Positions 5,191 to 7,602 of a DNA stretch of 7,602 nt are shown piece by piece. The position numbers and the translations under genes are program-made. The notes below the pieces were generated by a model. The model ran no database searches, was not told the DNA's origin, and saw nothing but the letters and a program-made list of their open reading frames with translations. The stretch is from the NCBI GenBank assembly GCA_012514545.1, contig JAAZAC010000229.1:1-7602 (forward strand), in the 5' to 3' direction. Position 1 is the stretch's first letter. Every line of letters starts with the position of its first letter. The DNA is from Actinomycetales bacterium (lineage in GTDB: Bacteria; Actinomycetota; Actinomycetes; Actinomycetales; Cellulomonadaceae).

Positions 5191-6056
5191 GGCGTGGGGC
5201 CGGTGCCCCCGCCGGAGCCGCGCTCGCGTCGGCGCAGGTAGCGCTCGAACTCGCGCGCGATGGCCTCGCCGCTCGCCTCCGGCAGCTCGGCCGTGTCCTT
5301 GGCCTCCTCGAGCTGCGCGACGTACTCGGCGATCTCGGCGTCCTCGGCGGCGAGCTCGTCCACGCCGCGCTGCCACGCCTCCGCGTCCTCGGGCATCTCG
5401 CCGAGCGGGATCGCCTCGCCGAGGAGCTCCTCGATCCGCACGAGCAGGGCGAGGCTCGCCTTCGGCGACGGCGGGTGCGCGACGTAGTGGGGGACCGCGG
5501 CCCACACGGACAGGCCGCGCATGCCGCGCAGGGTCGCCTCGTGCTGCAGCACCCCGACGATCCCCGTCGGCCCCTCGTAGGTGTTCGCGTCGAGGCCGAG
5601 CTCCTCCTGCAGCCGCGGGTCGTCCGAGGTGGCCGTCACCGGGATCGGGCGGCTGTGCGGGACGTCCGCGAGCAGGGCGCCGAGGGTGACGATCGTGCGC
5701 ACGCCGAGCCGCTCGGCGGTGTCGAGCAGCTCCGCGCAGTAGCGGCGCCAGCGCATCGAGGGCTCGATGCCGTGCACGAGGGCGACGGTCTCCCCGGTGC
5801 TCGGCCGGCCCGCGGCGTGCACGGTGGTCACCGGCCAGGTGACGACGCGCCGGCCGGTCTCGTCGAACGCGACGGTCGGGCGGCTCACCTGGAAGTCGTG
5901 GTACTCCTCGGGGTCGAGCTCGTCGACGAGCTCGCCGCCCCAGGCGTCCACCAGGTGCAGCAGGGCCTGGCTCGCCGCGCTCCCGGCGTCGTTCCAGCCC
6001 TCGAACGCGGCGAGCATGACCGGGCCGCGCAGAACGCCCTGGGATCCGTCGGTCAT
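5187..6056 (-). CDS. PAC2 family protein (proteasome assembly chaperone 2-like)
   Basis: A 289-residue cytoplasmic protein of the PAC2 family. The signature Ala-Phe-Glu-Gly-Trp-Asn-Asp-Ala-Gly is at 17-25; Gly-Ile-Glu-Pro-Ser-Met-Arg-Trp (96-103) and Gly-Ala-Leu-Leu-Ala-Asp-Val-Pro-His-Ser-Arg-Pro (126-137) are also typical of the actinobacterial members. The eukaryotic namesake helps assemble the proteasome; the bacterial protein's role is not settled, so the name should not be read as function. The C-terminal part (about 222-280) is rich in Glu, Ala and Arg and probably helical, ending in a Gly-rich tail. The ATG at 6056 is supported by a -10 element six bases upstream. No proteasome gene is in the window. 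It is convergent with mshC and divergent from the HAD gene. Confidence 0.93.
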   Translation of the reverse strand: MTDGSQGVLRGPVMLAAFEGWNDAGSAASQALLHLVDAWGGELVDELDPEEYHDFQVSRPTVAFDETGRRVVTWPVTTVHAAGRPSTGETVALVHGIEPSMRWRRYCAELLDTAERLGVRTIVTLGALLADVPHSRPIPVTATSDDPRLQEELGLDANTYEGPTGIVGVLQHEATLRGMRGLSVWAAVPHYVAHPPSPKASLALLVRIEELLGEAIPLGEMPEDAEAWQRGVDELAAEDAEIAEYVAQLEEAKDTAELPEASGEAIAREFERYLRRRERGSGGGTGPTP

Positions 6057-6062
6057 GGCCTC

Positions 6063-6068
6063 AGCCTA
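6063..6068 (-). promoter_or_regulatory. -10 element of the PAC2 gene (leaderless)
   Basis: On the minus strand TAGGCT, identical to the mshC -10, ends six bases before the ATG at 6056. The GAGG that follows is only two bases from the ATG, too close for a normal ribosome binding site. Confidence 0.6.
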
Positions 6069-6113
6069 GGCCGTGGCCCGGCGGCCGCCCGCGCACCCGC
6101 CGGAGCGGCCCCC

Positions 6114-6119
6114 TAGACT
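6114..6119 (+). promoter_or_regulatory. -10 element of the HAD phosphatase gene (leaderless)
   Basis: TAGACT ends six bases before the GTG at 6126, with no Shine-Dalgarno sequence between. Only 45 bases separate it from the PAC2 -10 on the other strand, so the two -35 regions would meet near 6091. Confidence 0.6.
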
Positions 6120-6125
6120 GCGCTG

Positions 6126-6872
6126 GTGCCCCCCACGCCCCTCCCCGACGCTGCCGCGCGCCCCCTGCCCGCGGCCGTGCTGTGGGACATGGACGGGACC
6201 CTCGTGGACACCGAGCCCGCGTGGATGGCGGCGGAGCGGCGCCTCGTCGAGGAGTTCGGCCTGCGCTGGACGACCGACGACGCCGCCCGGATGGTCGGCA
6301 TGCCGCTGCTCGGCGCGGCCGAGGTGCTCCGCGACCACGGCGTGGACCTGCCGCCGGGCGCGATCGTCGAGCGGATGCTCGAGGAGGTCGTGGCCAGCGT
6401 GCGGGTCGAGGTGCCGTGGCAGCCGGGCGCGCGGGAGCTGCTCGACGCGCTGGCGGCCGCCGGCGTGCCGAGCGCGCTCGTGACGATGTCCTACCGGGCG
6501 CTGACCGACGCCGTGCTGGCCGGCGCGCCCGAGGGCACGTTCGCCGTCGTCGTGCCGGGGGACGAGGTGACGCACGGCAAGCCCCACCCCGAGCCCTACC
6601 TGCGCGCGGCCGAGCGGCTCGGCGTTGACCCGCGGGCGTGCGTCGCGCTCGAGGACTCGCCGCCCGGGATCGCCTCGGCGATGGCCTCCGGGGCGCGGAC
6701 GATCGGCGTGCAGCACATGGTGCCGGTCGTCGCGCTGCCCGGGCTCAGCCGGGTGGACGGGCTCGAGCGCGTGGACCTCGACCTGCTCGCCCGGGTGGTG
6801 GCCGGCGAGACGATCGACCTGCTCGCGCCGCAGGCGGCGGGCCCGACGGCGGACGAGGTGCCGGCCCGCTAG
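6126..6872 (+). CDS. HAD-superfamily hydrolase, beta-phosphoglucomutase/phosphatase-like
   Basis: A 248-residue cytoplasmic protein with the four HAD motifs in order. Motif I is Asp21-Met-Asp23-Gly-Thr-Leu-Val-Asp, with Asp21 the likely nucleophile and Asp23 the acid/base. Motif II is around Val-Thr119-Met-Ser. Motif III is Lys151 in His-Gly-Lys-Pro-His-Pro-Glu-Pro-Tyr. Motif IV is Leu-Glu175-Asp176-Ser, followed by Pro-Pro-Gly-Ile. The helical cap between motifs I and II (about 30-95) places it with the subfamily that includes beta-phosphoglucomutase and sugar or 2-phosphoglycolate phosphatases; the substrate is unknown. After about residue 195 a tail of roughly 50 residues extends past the core, ending in an Ala/Gly/Pro-rich stretch. 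The GTG start is supported by the TAGACT element six bases upstream; the Pro-rich first 15 residues are probably disordered. Its TAG stop overlaps that of the convergent nuclease gene. Confidence 0.92.
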   Translation: MPPTPLPDAAARPLPAAVLWDMDGTLVDTEPAWMAAERRLVEEFGLRWTTDDAARMVGMPLLGAAEVLRDHGVDLPPGAIVERMLEEVVASVRVEVPWQPGARELLDALAAAGVPSALVTMSYRALTDAVLAGAPEGTFAVVVPGDEVTHGKPHPEPYLRAAERLGVDPRACVALEDSPPGIASAMASGARTIGVQHMVPVVALPGLSRVDGLERVDLDLLARVVAGETIDLLAPQAAGPTADEVPAR

Positions 6873-6887
6873 CCGACCGCGGCGGGC
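6864..6887. terminator. Weak inverted repeat at the HAD/RecB-like convergent junction
   Basis: GCCCGC (6864-6869) can pair with GCGGGC (6882-6887) around a 12-base loop that carries most of the overlapping stop codons. With no intergenic space, this is the only candidate for ending the HAD transcript nearby. The repeat is short and may be chance in such GC-rich DNA. Confidence 0.25.
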
Positions 6888-7602
6888 GCCTCGGGGCGGA
6901 CGCCGGTCGCGTGCTCCACGGCGTCGGGGTCGACCTCGGGCGGCGTGCCCCCGAACGCCGGGCAGAGCGCCCGGTGCGCGCACCACGAGCACAGCGCGCT
7001 GGGCCGCGGCTCCCACGCGCCCGTGCGGGCGGCCGTCCGGACGCCGGACCACACGGCCCGGATCCGCTGCTCGACGACGGCGAGCTCGCCCGGGGTGGGC
7101 GCGTGCCGCAGGATCGTGCCGTCGCCGAGGTAGACGAGCTGGAGCAGCGCCGGCGTGCGCCCGCGCTCGCGCTGCAGGAGGAGCGCGTAGACGCGCATCT
7201 GGAAGAGCGCCCCCGACTCGTACCCGGGCTCGGGGGAGCGGCCGGTCTTGTAGTCGACCACGCGCATCGCGCCGTCGGGCGCGACGTCGAGGCGGTCGAC
7301 GATGCCGCGCAGCTCGAGCTCCTCCAGGTCGGTGCGGACGACGAGCTCCCGCTCGGCCGGCTGCAGGCGGTTGGGGTCCTCGAGCGTGAACCACGTCGCG
7401 AGGAGGGCCTCCGCCTGGGCGAACCAGGCCGTGGTGTCGCCGTCGGGCACGAGGTCGGCGCACTCGGGGCGCTCGGCGAGGATGTCCGCCCAGCAGGGCG
7501 CGAGCAGCGCGCGGGCGGCCTCGAGCGTCCGCGCCCCCGCGGGCTCGTCGAAGAGGCGCTCGAGGACGGCGTGCACGAGCGTCCCGCGCACCGCGGCGGG
7601 GC
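6869..7602 (-). CDS. RecB-family PD-(D/E)XK nuclease with Fe-S cysteines (5' partial)
   Basis: At least 243 residues are visible; the N-terminus runs off the right edge, probably by only some 30-40 residues judging from the family. The fragment opens with Arg-Gly-Thr-Leu-Val-His-Ala-Val, the first motif of RecB-like nucleases. Further on come Gly-Ile-Val-Asp-Arg-Leu-Asp and Val-Val-Asp-Tyr-Lys-Thr-Gly, the metal-binding and catalytic Asp...Asp-x-Lys of the PD-(D/E)XK core, then Gln-Met-Arg-Val-Tyr-Ala, the Gln/Tyr motif. Near the end Cys-x2-Cys-x5-Cys (Leu-Cys-Ser-Trp-Cys...Leu-Cys-Pro) supplies three of the four cysteines of an AddB-type 4Fe-4S cluster; the first would lie beyond the edge. 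Such stand-alone actinobacterial proteins, often called RecB family exonuclease, presumably cut DNA, but their exact role is unknown. The GTG at 7591 is probably internal, because the frame stays open to the edge and the motif starts there. Confidence 0.9.
   Translation of the reverse strand, partial: PAAVRGTLVHAVLERLFDEPAGARTLEAARALLAPCWADILAERPECADLVPDGDTTAWFAQAEALLATWFTLEDPNRLQPAERELVVRTDLEELELRGIVDRLDVAPDGAMRVVDYKTGRSPEPGYESGALFQMRVYALLLQRERGRTPALLQLVYLGDGTILRHAPTPGELAVVEQRIRAVWSGVRTAARTGAWEPRPSALCSWCAHRALCPAFGGTPPEVDPDAVEHATGVRPEAPAAVG

Noticed and set aside
5187..6056. PAC2 gene as evidence for a proteasome or Pup system here
   Set aside because: No prcA/prcB, mpa, pup or dop gene is in the window, and bacterial PAC2 proteins are not shown to need a proteasome.
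6066..7463. Minus-strand frame of 465 residues antisense to the HAD gene and offset from the nuclease
   Set aside because: HAD and PD-(D/E)XK motifs are found in the other frames; this one has only compositionally biased sequence.
1..7602. A defence island or new immune system built around the RecB-like nuclease
   Set aside because: The nuclease is a common stand-alone actinobacterial type with housekeeping neighbours; no helicase, reverse transcriptase, toxin pair or mobile-element border is visible.

Overview
The window is chromosomal DNA from a very GC-rich actinobacterium. The best lineage clue is mshC (3890-5149), the cysteine ligase of mycothiol synthesis, a pathway confined to Actinobacteria. 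Strong G/C third-position bias, GTG starts, a DUF5703 protein and a bacterial PAC2 protein agree. The gene set feels most like Micrococcales near Cellulomonas, but the genus is inference.

Ten genes are visible, eight of them complete. From left to right they are: the 3' end of an M20 metallopeptidase (+), a DUF5703 protein (-), a small protein with a very acidic tail (+), an aldo/keto reductase (-), undecaprenyl-diphosphatase UppP (+), a CorA-type divalent cation transporter (-), MshC (+), a PAC2 protein (-), a HAD phosphatase (+) and the 3' part of a RecB-like PD-(D/E)XK nuclease (-). No RNA gene, mobile element, CRISPR array or origin is visible, and no gene-free stretch exceeds about 100 bases.

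The architecture is the striking part. Strand alternates strictly at all nine junctions, so no two neighbours can share an operon. Each of the four divergent gaps (70-98 bases) carries promoters for both sides. Seven of the eight genes whose 5' end is visible have a TANNNT-like -10 element ending 6-8 bases before the start codon, which predicts leaderless mRNAs. The five convergent junctions are very tight or overlapping. Two have inverted repeats whose arms contain both stop codons, one has a perfect hairpin just past the plus-strand stop, and two have only weak pairing.

Functionally the genes are mostly unrelated housekeeping: cell-wall lipid carrier recycling (UppP), Mg2+ or other divalent cation transport (CorA-like), thiol redox buffering (MshC), peptide hydrolysis (M20), nucleic-acid processing (RecB-like) and general metabolism (AKR, HAD). 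They look like a conserved actinobacterial neighbourhood of individually transcribed genes rather than one pathway. The least explained parts are the acidic-tail protein, the aldo/keto reductase lacking its usual catalytic histidine, and the alternating architecture itself. I see no convincing defence, mobile or biosynthetic system here.
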